DNA of 64,000 nt from Chrysoperla carnea (taxonomy: Eukaryota > Arthropoda > Insecta > Neuroptera > Chrysopidae), in NCBI RefSeq assembly GCF_905475395.1, contig NC_058337.1, positions 11,768,983 to 11,832,982 on the forward strand, in the 5' to 3' direction. The position numbers and the translations under genes were made by a program. A model generated the notes under the pieces. That model worked only from the letters and a program-made list of their open reading frames with translations. It was not told the origin of the DNA and did not search any database. This document shows, in pieces, positions 21,830 to 37,377 of the stretch; the stretch's first letter is position 1; each line of letters starts with the position of its first letter.

Positions 21830-22566
21830 TCTCTGAGCAAGTAGACTTCAAAACATCAATCAAGTGGTTTCTATCCACGATTCATCATCATATGTAGGAG
21901 CAAGATCCTACAGATGTTATTCATAACGCACAAACTGTTAAACATTGAAATATTGTATTCATTGTATTGTATTCATGGGAAACTCTTTATTATGGACGTG
22001 TTAACAATATAATAAATTTATTGACTACTTTCGATTGAGTCAAAATTCTTGCTTATGTGTCAAAACTTTTAAATTTAAACGCAACACTTAAAGGTTACGG
22101 GCTCTCTATTTATAAAATTTATTTTATTTGGTACACACAGTTTTTATATTTTATATTAGAGTACACGTTATGATAGATAATAAATATTTAATTTTATTCA
22201 TAATATAATATTATTAAATATATATTCAACGGTTAGTAATTCTCAAATGTGATTTAAAAAATTAACTTAAGGTTGGAAGTTGTAAGTATACTTAACTTGG
22301 TAACTTACTTACTTAAACTCATACTTGCTTACTATCATTATTTGTTGACCAAACATCAACAAAACAACATATTATAAAAAATACCTGAGTGCTTAGTTTA
22401 CCTGATCTCTATATTATTGTTTTGGTTTTGTTTTTATTTAATTTACTTTCATTAATTAAGTGTATTATATTTTATTTATTGTTCAAATATTTAAAATAAA
22501 TATTAGTTACCGTGTTGTATTTTGCTATTTGTTTTATTCTGCATTGTAATTTAATTTTAAAAAAAA
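21830..22566. promoter_or_regulatory. upstream region of gene 2 (promoter expected, not identified)
   Basis: 737 bases between an inverted-repeat element and gene 2's ATG. It is AT-rich with several TATA-like strings (for example near 22371), none with a convincing initiator. It must hold the 5' UTR or the end of a 5' UTR intron, but no element can be fixed by reading alone. Confidence 0.35.
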
Positions 22567-22654
22567 ATGACTAAAGAGAATAACATGAAAATTACAGAAT
22601 TAGATTCGGAATATAAACAAAAACAATTGGAAGAATTACGAAAACGTGTTTTAG
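22567..22654 (+). CDS. gene 2, exon 1 with start codon
   Basis: ATG follows seven A residues, a good insect start context. It codes 29 residues ending RKRVL plus one base, with donor GTGAGT. A second in-frame ATG at codon 7 could serve as an alternative start. Assignment to gene 2 rests on the phase-1 match to the exon at 44754, the matching N-terminal charge pattern and the lack of another plausible first exon; the 22-kb gap makes it the least certain exon. Confidence 0.75.
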
Positions 22655-25600
22655 GTGAGTTTTTTATTTGTAATAATTTAATTTTATCTTTTATCAATTT
22701 AATAATTTTTTGAATGAAGAATTATGTATGCTTTTTGAAAAATTTTATACTTTTATTTAACATCACCTGTTATTTGGGTAGTTAGTTCCCAACTTATACC
22801 ACTTAAAGGTTGGTTATATGTATTTTTTATGTCAATGTGGATCAAATTTCGTATTCCTAAACGCAGTGATGAGCTAAACTCGCGCCCGGGCCACAATACT
22901 TTTTTAAAATATACTCGCAAATTAATTTAAAAAAAAATATCATAGGCTCAAGCTAGGCTTTAAATTTGAGACAAAAATATAGTTGAGAAAACAAGACTAG
23001 ATTGTGAAATGTATATGATAATCTAGAATTAGTTCAAAAGATACGCATTATTTATCTCTAGCCAATTCTCCGGGCAATTTGCGGCGTCTTCTTACACGTA
23101 TTGTTGTATCAATATTTCACAAAGAAACTTCGCTTTTTCTGTTGTCTTTTCACAGAGCTTGTCTCGAATTTCGGCTAGTACAGGCGCTAATGATTCAAGA
23201 TCATATCTAACATATTATTTTTTCAAACAAATCAAGAGAGGAGATAATTTATGTAATGATAATGCCCTGCCAGTAGAAAAGACGTGCCATTTCTAATAAA
23301 TAAATAGTTTAAAATATATTTCTGGCGCTCTTTGTGAGTATCGCCCGGGCATAATGAGCCCCCTTGCCCCCTTGCTATGCCACTGCCTAAACGTGTATCA
23401 ATATTCCATGGATCAAATTATTACTTTTTGTTGATTTACAAAGATGAAAAGTTGAGGTGATGTATAAATCAGATGACAAAACGATATTTTGATGAGAAAA
23501 TATGATATAAATATGGTGTAAGTGGTCAAAATCTAAATTGATTGTGAAGCTTAAAGCTTAAGTTAAATTTCACTAAAAAGAAGAAATAACAGTACACTTT
23601 CATAAGGTCTTTCACTTATTCCATTAGTTTTTGCAACAATATCTAATTATCTTTTATGATCAATTACTTTTAACAAGTGAAAAATAGTTGCAGAAATAAG
23701 TACAATTGTTTCTTTTTTTACGTCATGTAAGTAAAGAAAGATAGTTACTCCTAGGTAGTCACATGACTGATATTCCCATATAACACATACTATAATGTTC
23801 TAATATAATTTGCGCCATCACGGGTAAACAGTGGCGGTGGTTTCAACTTTTGTTCTATCTCTTATGGCTCACAAGATTATACGGAAGGGTCCAAAGTCTA
23901 ATTGACCTATGTTTCTCATTTACGAACTTAACCTTACTTTTTATGAAGCACGCTCTATAGATTTCAGCTTGATATCACTTTTCGTTTGTGAGTTATCGTG
24001 TTAACGAATGGGCAGGCTGGTAAAACACCGGAAATAGACTAATTAGGTGAATTTATGAACGCCTATATCAACATTTTGTTCCTAGCATCAATATTTTTAC
24101 AAGCTTGGGACTATCTCTAATGGGACTAAACTATGTATACCTTGATATATTTCATATATACATGGTATAACAATCTTACAAATCTTATTAAAACAATGGA
24201 CAAGTAATTAAATATGAAATGGCTTCACATTCACATATCAAAGACATTTTTAAAAAAAATTCTTTTGTGCGAAGTTTTGACGCATACACTTCCGAAATTG
24301 GTTGTTTCCGGACACATTTTCCTTAAGACATACAATTCTTACATTTATTGACCTTTTGTTGAAATATACTTTGTTAATTTAGTTAAAATCATTTGTGTCC
24401 ATCAAGTATTCTAAATATTATGAAAATATACACAAAGTTTTGTAAAGTTTGTAAAAATATTGCTCGTATTTTTGAATTATTGGTCATTAGTTTTAAAGTT
24501 GGTTAATTTGCTATACCTTCCGCACTAGATTTGTTCTTTAAAAAATAACGAAAATATGAGGGTGTCTTCATCTTAAATGCGCCACACTGTATTACCTAAA
24601 TAGCGAAAAAGTATTTTTAAGTAAAGACCATTTTCGTGACTTTCTATCTACTAGATGTAAAATTTTTCAAGATTCACTTAAGTGAGTAAAATAATTTTGT
24701 AGTAAATACAGGAATCTTTTTTTATGAAAATATTCAAATTAATTGATTATTGATTTTAATTTAAATATTTAGATAAAAATATAATATTAAAGTAATGAAG
24801 CAATTATATTGTAATTAGTAATAATCGTAAATGTCACACTAGAATATTTTTAAATTTATGAGCAACTGTGGAATCAAGTATTTAAATTTTATGCTTATAT
24901 CATCTAATGTTTATAAACAAGAACAAGTTGAAAAAAAAGAATTATATTTTTTTTAAAAGTTATTAATTGGTGACCCTTGAATTTTTATAAACAAAATAAT
25001 TTATTAATTACCTTGCAATGCACAAAATTGAAAAAAAAACTGGTTGACCCAGTTGCGTGGTTTTATAATCAAAAATACTTTTATTTAATTTATAAATTTA
25101 AAAATAAATTTTACAATCCTTTGAATACTAAAGGTTAGCGATTATGTCAGGCGAATATGATAAGTATTTCCGATTAGATTGTAAGTGATATTTGAATTTT
25201 CCGGAAATGTATAAATAATGTCCCTTTTTTTCATTTTCGATGCCGAAAATTTTTATGCCAAATAATTATTTAATAAATTAAATAGAATAAGCGGTATTAG
25301 TTTGTCTCTAAGCGGTATTCGTTTTATTCAAAATTATAATAAAAAAAATGTATACCATTTATTTTTATACCAATAAAAAAACGGATTTTATTTTCTGTTG
25401 TTCAATTTTTATACCATGTATATGAAATATATCAAGTTATAGTAAGTTTAGTCGCAAGTTTTTAACGCTTAAAAATATTGACGCTACGAACAAAATTTTG
25501 GTATAGGTGTTCATAAAATCACCTAATTAGTCCATTTTCGATTACTAGTCTGTCTGTATGTCTGTCAACACGATAGCTCAAAAACGAAAAAAGATATCAG

Positions 25601-28600
25601 ACTGAAATCATAGCGTGCTCAGGACATAAAAAGTGTGGTCGAGTTCGTAAATGAGCAACATAGAGCTGGAAGCAGTTAGAGCTGGAACGAAAGTAATCAT
25701 GTAAAAAAGGGTTCTTAGAAAAAAATAAACAACTTCTGTTAGACACATTTTTTCGTTAACATCACTGTTTACCTGTGAAAGCGCAAATTATATAGTTTGT
25801 ATTATAATGGAATATCATTTAAGTATGTAAGTATGTATCTTTCGTTACTTATATGATGTAAAAAAAAAACGATTGCGTGATCAAAACTGTCTTTACATGG
25901 TATTTTAACAATTAACTCAGTCAATTGTTTGTTTTCACTTATTAATTAAGAATTTAGTAATTCATTTTTGATGAAAATAATTTGTATACATAATACGAGT
26001 GATTTTTTCTAGATAGGAATGTTCTATAAATTATGGTGTCAATATTCAACTTTAGTAATTCCTTACATACGGAGGTGTAATAGTAATAGACATACGGAGG
26101 TGTGGGCTAGCTTCAATTGTTTCAAATTTAATATACTTTCAAAATGATAGTAGCAACTAATGTCAAAAGCTCATAGTTTGTGGATGGACCGTAAAAACTG
26201 ATGAAAGTCCGAAAATTTTGCAGTTTTTATTATTATTCACGAATCTCAAGATAACAGCTGTAATTCAGTAGCCATCTCTCATATATAGCACAACTCCCTG
26301 TGCTTAAGAAAGTCTTTCTCAGACTCATTCATAGTAAAACAAAAAAATTTTGTTCATTGTTTCTCGCTAATTTCAATTATTTTATTTAGAAGGGACCTAA
26401 AATGTTTCAACCTTTAACCGCTCCAATTATTATTCTTTACCAATGCTTATTTGAGTTAAGGATTAGAATCGCTTGCTCGCTAACAATAATAAACCGCTAT
26501 TGGAAGAGTTTTAGGTCTCTTTTGAGTAAAATGATTAGAATTACTAAAAGCCTTGATATTTGAATTATATATCTAAATTATTGTTTTTAACAAACACTTT
26601 AAATTTTTGCGTTTTGATATTGTATTTACACTTTCAACAATAATTTGCATTTTAATGACAGGTACTACCTACTAAAAGAGCGTAAATATTCCTGTAAATT
26701 ATTCTTAATACCCATAGTTAAATAATCAATTTTAGTATTTATTATACCATGTATATATGAAATATACATAGTATATTAAGTTTAGTCCCAAGTTTTTATA
26801 CCATGTATATATGAAATATACATAGTATATTAAGTTTAGTCCCAAGTTTGTAACGCTTAAAAATAATGATACTAGGAAAAAAATTTTGTCATAGGTGTTC
26901 ATAAAATCACCTAATTAGTCCATTTCCGGTTGTCCGTCCGTCCGTCCGTCTGTGGACACGATAACTCAAAAACGAAAAAAGATATCGAGCTGAAATTTTT
27001 ACAGCGTACTCAGGACGTAAAAAGTGAGGTCAAGTTCGTAAATGAGCATCATAGGTCAATTGGGTCTTGGGTCCGTAGGACCCATCTTGTAAACTGTTAG
27101 AGATAGAACAAAAGTTTAAATGTAAAAAATGTTCCTTAACAAAAATTAAACAACTTTTGTTTGAAACATTTTTTCGTAAACATCACTGTTTACCCGTGAG
27201 GGCGCCAATTAGGCGAAAATTTTATAATATGTACTATACTTGATTATCAGTTATGTATGTGTCACATGTTTGTATGTGTATTGTGATAAAGAAATCAACA
27301 CTGACTATGCATGGTATTTCAACAATTAACTCAGTCAATTGTTTGTTTTCACTTGTTTTTTTACAACTCTGCTCGCTTTAAATTTCAATTTACATTAACT
27401 GAGAAACTCCAAATTTCCATTCCGATTCCTTCTTTTTTAATATTAAATTAACAATTAACTGAGTTAATTGTTGTTATACCCTGTCTAGACAGCGGTGAAT
27501 ATCAGTGTTTAAATAATTTTTAATAAATTTAGAGCAGATATATTTTAGAAAATGAAGACAATTGCCAATCACACTAGTCAGAAGATTAAGAAACAAGAAT
27601 AAGTTGAGTGATTTTGAATATGTAAAAATAATCCACACAAGTTTCACTCACTATTTTTGCGGGATTATTTCTCTCTTTTTTCGGGTTTCGAAGCATTGCA
27701 CGAATTTCTGTGCAATGACAAATAAGTCGTTACCCATTTAATTATTAAATAATTAAAAGACATTGATTTGTTTTGATCCAAAGACCATGCCAACGATTTA
27801 TAACAAGTGACGCTAAAGAACACTAAATCATTCTTACTACAGTAATCTAAATGAATAGAAGCTATATAAATAGTTGCTAATTATTCATTGTTCTCATTGT
27901 TCTGTTATTTACTATGCTTCTATACAAATTCATAAACTACTCTATTGACTTAACCCAAATTATATCAATCATATCAAAAGTACGTTTTCACTTTCAAGAT
28001 AAAAAAAAAACGATTCGAGAAATGCACGGAAAAAATCCGTGTGAGATGGCTGTTTTGATAATTTTAATACCAGCAAAAGAAAGAAATAGAAGACTTGGTT
28101 AAGTCTTCTTGGTTAAGTTGGTTAAGTAGGCCTTATTAAGGAGATAAAGGTAACACTTTTTTCACATGACTGTATCATGCTACATGTCTAAATAAGTAAT
28201 GATGTACCAATATGACACCTGAACGAAATTTTCCTTACTTACCTTTAATAAAAGGCGAGATATAGGCTCCCAAAGTTTTGATAAAAGTCATTAATTTTAT
28301 AAAAATAGGACGATGAAATTTGAGTGCCTTAGTTCCTGATTGCACTAGACGAAATCTTTGACTGGTAATCAAATCTTGATGCAGCCATCTCACACGGATT
28401 TTTCCAACATCTTCTGAAATATAAGTAAAAATAAAAACTCCACACTATAATTTTTTGAATACTTGAACCTTAACCAACGTATATCTCGATAACGAAAAGC
28501 CTTTGATCCAAGATTTACATTCACTTTGTTGACTTCCGACCTTCTTCGTTGACCTTCGATGCCAAAGTCCATATTTTCGGATCAAATTTGACTTTGAAGA

Positions 28601-31600
28601 ATACATTTTATTTTTTCACAACAGATAATTCTTACAGGTCTGCTCTCGACGAAATAAGAATAAAAGTTCGTATAACATATACCCGAAGACGTTTCATTTT
28701 TATATCATGTATATGAAATATACATAGTATATTAAGTCTAGTCCCAAGTTTGTAAAGCTTAAAAATATTGATGCTACGAAAAAAAATTGGTTTAGGTGTT
28801 CATAGAATCACCCAATTAGTCCATTTCCGGCTGTCCGTCCGTCCGTCCGTCTGTGGACACGATAACTCAAAAACGAAAAAAGATATCGACCTGAAATTTT
28901 TACAGCGCACTCAGGACGTAAAAAGTGAGGTCGAGTTCGTAAATGAGCAACATAGGTCAATTGGATTTTGGGCCCATCTTTTAAACCGTTAGAGATAGAA
29001 CAAAAGTTTAAATATATAAAATGTTCCTTATAAAAAAATAAACAATTTTTGTTTGAAACATTTTTTTGTAAACATCACATAATTAATTTACGTGACGTCA
29101 AAAAACAAACGATTGCGTCATCAAAACTATCTATACATGGTATTTCAACAATTAACTCAGTCAATTGTTTGTTTTCACTTGTTTACATAAACTTCGATAA
29201 GGTTTTGAAATAACACTAGTTGAATAATTTTTTTTATTTTTTGCCACATTATGCAAAATAACATTTGTTAAAGTTTTTGGGGTGCTGAATTCAATTTCGG
29301 GTTTCCTGATACATAAAATTTATGAAAAATTTTTACCTTAAAAAGGAGAAAATCCGTTTTTCGGCTGAAACATCAAAGTAAAATAATTTTATCCAATATG
29401 GATATTGAAAGCCTCCTTCTTTTCCACTTTTTCCAATATTTTTTCCTTATCAATAAATTGTATGGTATTTATTATAATTACAATATATAATTATATATTA
29501 TACATACATATTGGAATTATATTATTTGAACTCATAATAAATAATATCCGTATATTATTTATTCATTGGACTTTTTTTTAAAAAAAAAACAAGTGAAAAG
29601 AAACAATTGACTGAGTTAATTGTTGAAATACCATGCATAGTCAGTGTTGATTTCTTTATCACATTACACATACAAAAATGTATAGACAGTGTTGATGCGC
29701 AATCGTTTGTTTTTTTGACGTCACGTAAATAACAAAAGATATATACCTATATTAATACATACTATAAAATTTGCACCTAATTAACGCCCTCGTGGGTAAA
29801 CAGTGATGTTTACAAAAAAATGATTCAAACAAAAGTTTTTTATTTTTTTATAAGGAACATTTTTTACATTTAAACTTTTGTTCTATCTCTAACGGTTTAC
29901 AAGATGGGTCCTACGGACCCAAGACCCAATTGACCTATGATGCTCATTTACGAACTTGACCTCACTTTTTACGTCCTGAGTACGCTGTAAAAATTTCAGC
30001 TCGATATATTTTCGTTTTTGAGTTATCGTGTCCACAGACGGACGGACGGACGGACGGACAGCCGGAAATGGACTAATTAGGTGATTTTATGAACAGCTAT
30101 GACAAAATTTTTTTCCTAGCATCATTATTTTTAAGCGTTACAAACTTGGGACTTAACTTAATATACTATGTATATTTCATATATGCATGGTATAAAAACA
30201 AGGATATAGGAAAATTTTGAATGACTTTTGAAAGAGAATGAATGGTACTGTCTGATGACGTAAATTGTTTTGTGGGAAAAAATTACTTTCCGGTGTAGCC
30301 GGGAAAAGACTGTCTGGGAAAAGCCGAATTCCTCCAATATTTGGGGTAGAATTTCTTGTATTCAACCCCTAAAAAAAAAAAAACTTTAGAAACGTAGTAT
30401 CATATTTCTGTGACAAAATTTATGCCAGCTACTGTAATTTTCACTTTCGGGATAGATTTTGAGTTATTGTTTATATTAACGTTTTTAATATTTATGTAAA
30501 GAATCTCAGATGCAATTCCAAAAAAAGCATACTTAATAGTACAAGAATTAGGGTCGACCTTCACCCATCTGTTTACCGAATGAAAGTTTATGAAATGTAA
30601 ATATTAACAAATATTCCTGTAACGGGTTGCCTTAAAAAATATGGTCAAGACTATTTTTAATATAAATATCAAAACTTGGAAAGCTTGTAAACATTATTTT
30701 TGACCAATATTTTGTGGCCAATCATATGCCACCGTATTTGTAACAAAATTATCTTTATTTAGATATGCGAGTCAATGAATTAACAGATGCACGTAATTAC
30801 TATTTTCAACTTGTATATATGGGATAATAGAGAATGAAAAGATCGACAATTCAGTCGCTGCATATTTCTTATGGCTTTTACTATTGAGCTGCTACATACT
30901 TTTATGACCAAAATTCGTTAGATATGCAAGTAAGAGAAAAATTTCAAAAGATTTTACTCTTGATATTTTCACTAAAAGTAGTCTTGACCGCTTTTCTTTA
31001 GGCAACCCATTACAGGGATATTTGTTAACATTTTATACTTCATAAAAAATAACATTCATTCGGTAAACAGATGGGTGAAGGTCGACCCTAATTCGGATCT
31101 TAGACTATAATCTCATTTTTGCTATTTTATATCTCCTGTATATATCAAAAACAAAAAGGCATTTTTATTTTTGAACAGAGAATTTCACCTTAATTTTTTT
31201 TTGCTATATTAATAATACCCCCAATAGATTTATTTATTTATCTACTTTGTGTAAAGTAGATAAGTGTATAAAGTGATCTCTATCTCTGTCTCTATATATT
31301 ATAAATGCGAAAGTAAGCATGTTTGTTTGTTTGTTTCTTTGTTCGTAGGTTTGTTACGCTTTCACGCTAAAACTAGCGAATGGTTTTTAATGAAACTGTA
31401 CAGCAATATAGCTCATACTTCAGAATAACACATGAGCTATAATTTATAAAGATGTATTAAAAAACTTTTTTTTTTTAAATTAAAAAATATAAGATTTAAT
31501 CTGTTATTTACTATTTTAAATAATAGTAGTTTAAGGTTTAAAATGATTATAGATGAAGAAGATCTATAATCATCATTTGGAAATATAATTTAAAGAATTC

Positions 31601-34600
31601 TATAAAAATTTAAAATAGTAAATGTCAAACCATTCATGGGCAACTTTTCTGATATACTCAATGAATTATGACTATTTTACATTTAATAAAATTGAAAACT
31701 GTGCACATCAAAAGAGGTGGAGGCTATTAAGCGGTGTTTTTTACTTTTAAGCCCAGTGAAACGGGCGGGTATCAAGCTAGTTGTTTAATATTTATAAATA
31801 ATTTTTGTGTACCAATCTTAATAAAGAAGGTAAAAAGTTAAGCGGAATAAGGTTGACATATGCTTGAAACTCGAAAAATAACTTTAAAAAAATGCTTCAA
31901 GAGAAAAAAGTGTAGGCGCATATACGCAGGCGCTAAAGCTGACCTAGATTTTCAATGTTCACTCTACTCCATAACTGGTAATCGATAGATGAAAACTTTA
32001 AATTAGAAAGTTGTTATTAATGAAAAAAGTAACATTTTTCCGCAAGCCGTACAGTTTAGGCAGAAACAGACTGAAAAGTTTTACCCAAAATTGTTTTTTC
32101 GTATCAAAATTCTTATTTCGTATAATTTTTAAAAAATTTTCCATTAAATCCAATAAAAATGAATTGTTTTTCTATAATGACCATTTTTGTTGGATGAACA
32201 AACGCACAAAGCTAGATTTTTGTTATCAATTACTGTCTACACTATTTGGTTTACAAAAAAATGTTTTAAACAAAAAATATTTACGTATTTACAAAGAACA
32301 ACTTTTCTAATTTAAAGCGTTCATCTAATGTTTGTCAGTTATGAATCAGGGTGAGGTTTTAATTGAACTTGTAAACTTGGATCGAATTCGATGCCGGTAT
32401 AAGATGTGTGCCTTTGAAACTAACATTTTCCATTTGAAACATTTTCCGCGATTAAATTTATTAATCGAGGTTCAAACATATGTCAATTTAAAAAAGACTG
32501 TATAAGATTTTCATTTAACTTTGAGATACTTTTCAGTAATTTGGTAGTATTCAGAGAACTCCACTCTTTGATTTAAGATCTTTTGTAATAGAGGTTTATA
32601 TAGAAACTCTTCAATTATGTTTTACTATATTTCTGTGAAAAATACAAAAATTTAGGTAACCTTCCTTTTTAACCCCCGGCCCCGGTGTTATAACCTCTAT
32701 GTGTGTGTCTGCCTGTCTGTGTAATTTAAAAAATTAGCGATTATCTTCAAAATTGGATCAGCTTGGAAAAGGGTTTAAGGAAAAAAGTAATTTAATGGAG
32801 AATGTTCTTAGATATTTCATTTGCGAGTTTAGGGTTTGTACCCGAAAAATTTATCGGAGGTTTTTTTAATCTTGTAAATTTCACATTTTTAGAGAATTTT
32901 ACATATTTTAAATTTGATGAAAAAGTTTTGACTTTTTTTTAATCTCCAAACTCTTCAATATTTACGGAGATGTTAAAAATCATTTTTTAAAAGAAAATGC
33001 AACCCCGCCTATATTATTTTGTTATGATTAGCTGTATGCCAGACGTTTTGATTCTTTTGACTTTTTTCTGTATTTCATGACAGTGATGAATTTCGATAAG
33101 AATTAACTAAGTAACCCAAAACATAAGGCTAAGACAAAGGTACGATAAAATATGAGAAAAAATGGACAAACAAAGATTTATTTATCTTGGCTGAGGTTTT
33201 GGGTAAGAATTACAAACCAGGACATATTTGCATTTCTGTTTAGAGATTTGCAGAATATTTCAAAACATGAATTTAGATATCATTAATAAAACCAATTACA
33301 ATAATTGAGTATATCATTGCATAAAAGAAAGTAAAATTATTCAAAAGTAAACTTTCTTGAAAATTTATGTTGTTATGTGGGTAAATACTATGATTACATA
33401 ACAAATAAAATGCAAAAAAAAAAAATGTCATCCAGATTTACGGATGGTTGGTTTGAAGAAAATTCAAAAGAATTGCATATAAATAACGATAAAAATCTGA
33501 TGAAAATAACGAAATTGATTTATAAGTATTTTTTTATTTCATAAATAATATTAATAATAATAATATTTTTGACATACTTAATAATACAACATTAAGCAAT
33601 TTAGTAGTTTTTTTTTTAATATAATAATAAATTAACTCTTTCGTAAAAATAGCTGACTCGTAATAAAATTAAAAAACAAGTAATATATAGATTGAATGCC
33701 TTAAGGTGTATTATTTTAAAAACCACTACATAGTTATGTCTTTCAAGCTACCATGTCAAAACGAAAAAATGAAACATAGCTAATAATTTTTTAGCTATTT
33801 TATTATTGATTATTAATTTTTTTAAATGTATCGGTTCAGTCGTTTCCTATGGAAAGTTATTTAACAATTTAATATTGATTTGTTAAATATGAGATAAGAA
33901 GTACTTTTTTCACTCAGTATGCCTGGGAAAAATAATTCATTACTGCACTATGGTAGTAATGAATTCATTAACGCACTAATACCGTAATCAAGTCATTATC
34001 ACAGTCCAAATAATAAAAAATTCGTAACGTAGGAGCTGCGTTAGTTAAGCGAATTCCCCCAGAGATTGAAAAAATAAACATTTTTCTTAAAATCGAATAT
34101 TCCATTTTTAGTTTTCCAAGAATTTTTATTTCGAAAACTAAGCGCCTAGAGAAAAGTGTGGCACTACCTTGCCACACACAGACACACAGACAGACAGACA
34201 GAAACACATAGCAGTCAAACTTATAGCACCAATTTATTTGGTTCGGGGGGGGGGGGTTTAAAACAGCCAAAAAATAAGATTAAAAAGAGGTCTCGCCTCA
34301 TCTATGCGTTTGGCATTGCTGGGGTAACTTCATAGACATTATAGAGTTGGTCTTAAGCGATTTATGCGTTTTATTAGTTGATTTAGAAATATTATATTCA
34401 CATGAAAAGTTTTGATATATTCACATGGTTTTTAAAACAATAGGATATTTATAAATTATTTATTTAATGTTTATTTTATTTAATGTTAATTCTCGTAATT
34501 CACATTAAAAAAATAGGTGTTTTAAAATGGTTAAAAATATGTCAAGGTCGGTTAATACCATACTAAATAATGCATGTTTAGACTTAAGAATGCGTTTATC

Positions 34601-37340
34601 GGAAATAACAAGCAAAAAATGCAAGACTACAAGAACTGTACACATATCTATATAAATTAATTGAACTTGCAATTATGACTAAACTAATAAAATTGTATTA
34701 CCTTCAATTAGAGCTGTTTTCATGTAAATAAAAGAAGTTAAGAATAAGGGGTCATTAATTAATTACATAAGCATTTTGGAAGGGTTTTAAAAATCTATTC
34801 ATGTGCTTATATGGGGGGAGATGTTAAACCCTATCTTACATAAGATTTTATGAGTTTATTTTATTTTATTTCCGTATTTTGGTCATTTATTTGTATTCTT
34901 TACAGTTTTAAGTAATGCTACTGAAGAGGATTTCCAAAGCAATCAAAACCGGTCTAGCTGATAATTCTAAATAATAATTTTATAAATCTAACTTATAAAT
35001 ATTTTATTGTAGGTCCTGTTAGTGCTTGCAATATTTTTAAAACAATCAAAAAGTTTTGTTTTAGTTTTCGAAAATTTCGAAAATTTTCAAAAGTATTTTT
35101 CCGAAATTTGTTATTGTTTCGAAGTTTTGCTCTGAACCTATGAACTGACGAAGTTTTGCTCTGAACGTGGAACACCAAATTTTCCGGAATATCGGAAAAC
35201 GAAATCCGGTACATTGGCGTTTTCTTTTCTTTAAGATTTACCGACAAGTGATCTTTTTTGTTTGCTAAGTTACTTCGCAAATCGTATTATGGAAAGATTT
35301 ATGTTAAATTATTTTTTATATTTAATTTGGTAACAATTTTTTCACTTACTTGACTTTTCAGTTGAATTGATAATAAATAGTCGATTGGACGAGTCAAACC
35401 TTATGGAAACTGGATTTCGGAGCTTTTAGTATATTGTATATTTCGTCACTTTGAAAAAAGTTTCCATGGCTACAAAACTCGAAGTTTCCTAACTCCAGCA
35501 TAAGTTCATACTTTTATCACATAATAGTTTTTATAGGAGTATCAAACTTTGGCATTTCGAGGTCCCCAAAGTTAAATCTAATATCAAATAATATTACGGT
35601 TGGTAGCTCAAGATATTGACAGTTAGCAGCTTTAAATCAGCTGCTAACTGTCAAGGTTTCTGAATTCAAATATGTTTTCAAAAAAATGATGTTGGTAGTA
35701 GGCGAAAGAACAAAATAATTATATTGGTTTTATTTCTGTAAATGCAAATAGTTTTGTTTGACTTCTGTAATTTAACGGTTTATGCTTTTTATGGCTTTCC
35801 ATTAGGATTGCACTAAGGTATAGTTCCTAGCAATGTTAGTCATAGCTGCATACCCCGCTCCTTCCCTTTTTTTGCCTTATCCGATTATTATGATATATTT
35901 TGTATAATGTGAATTGATAAATTAACTAAGTTCTGACAATAACTTCCTAAGTCATTCGGAACAATTCTATCTATCATTTGCGTTTTCTACTTTAAATGTT
36001 GCGGGTAGACAAATTTCTAAGTCATCCGCAAGACGACAATTAATGATTAATTGTTAATCTATTGAATTTAAAAACGTACAAATATATTTGTTATACGTAA
36101 CGGTATACCGTTAGGTTTAAAGTTTTAAAAGGTTAGGTCAAAAGGTTTAAGGAGAGATTAATTACCAATTAAGGACGGATAGATTATTTAAAATTTACTG
36201 TCCTGTGTTTATGAATTGTATGTATATCCGTCAACAAATATTTATTTTTAGAGGCCGTCATCTTACAACCAAGTTTATAAAAAAAATGATTTAACCTACA
36301 ATATGAATATTAAATTTAACATTAAAAAACTCTGCTAATTATTTCACTAGAACTTTTATTCACATTCTCATTTATTCTTAAAATATATTTTTGTTCTGTC
36401 TAAAAATTTAAGAACCAAAATGTACAAATTCGCTTCAACAACTTTTTGACAAATTTCATATTTATCCGGTTAAAATTTAAAAAAATATGAGTGAATGTTT
36501 CTGACGTTTCTGACATATAACGATTTAAAAAGTTGGAAGAGTTGTAATCGTTATAACATGTTTAATTACGCCACGTACATCACTGAAGCTGTAATACAAG
36601 TAAAAATACTTTTCCATCGGTCCCTGTAACCTACATAAATGCAATTTTTACTTACATATATCCGTTGGGTGCCTAGTCATGGTAGGGATAATATGATCGA
36701 CGCCAGCGCTTGCAGTGGATAATTTTGGCGTAAAGGTGTCCGTTATGACAATTTTCAATTCTTAACATGTAAATTTTCATTGTAAGTCACAAAATTATAT
36801 GCCCATCCATAAAATCATTTGACCATTACAACTCTTCCAACTTTTTGAATTGTTTTCTACTGATCTACAATTTTAATCTGAACTAATTTTATGATAAAAT
36901 TTACCATCGTAAATTTTTGTTCACATCTCGGAGCGATGAGGACATTTTAGCTTTCATTTATGATGATGATTTGATCTATCCTCCTAAATTTCACCCGGGT
37001 GCGAATTTTTGTACCTTCGGATGTTTAAATTGACCGGATAATATCTAGAAACGATATCCTTTTTTTTTTCCTTAGAACATTTCACCATGTATAATATATT
37101 GAATGATTTGGTATGAAATTAGGATCAATGGATCCATTATTCAAAACTGTCTATTCGATATAATATCTATTGTATCGATATATATAAGTTAACCTTTTTT
37201 TAACTTCCCGCTAAGAAAATAGGGAAGTTATTGTTTTCACCCCGTTTTGCCAAAATCGAGTTTTCATCAGATCTCGACGTTTTAAGGTGTCAGAAGCTTC
37301 CCTGACTACTTCCGCGAGGGTGTCTGTATGGCTGTATGTA

Positions 37341-37377
<37 letters not shown>

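Noticed and set aside
28768..28992. 74-codon + frame (VHFRLSVRPSVCGHDNS)
   Set aside because: It lies wholly in an ATACCATG-family copy; the same frame is broken in sister copies.
32011..32310. 99-codon + frame in gene 2's intron 1
   Set aside because: Phe/Lys/Asn-rich, no recognisable domain and no sign of coding bias; considered chance in AT-rich DNA.
34993..35280. 95-codon minus frame
   Set aside because: Lys/Asn/Phe-rich low-complexity sequence without domain, splice context or repeat relation.
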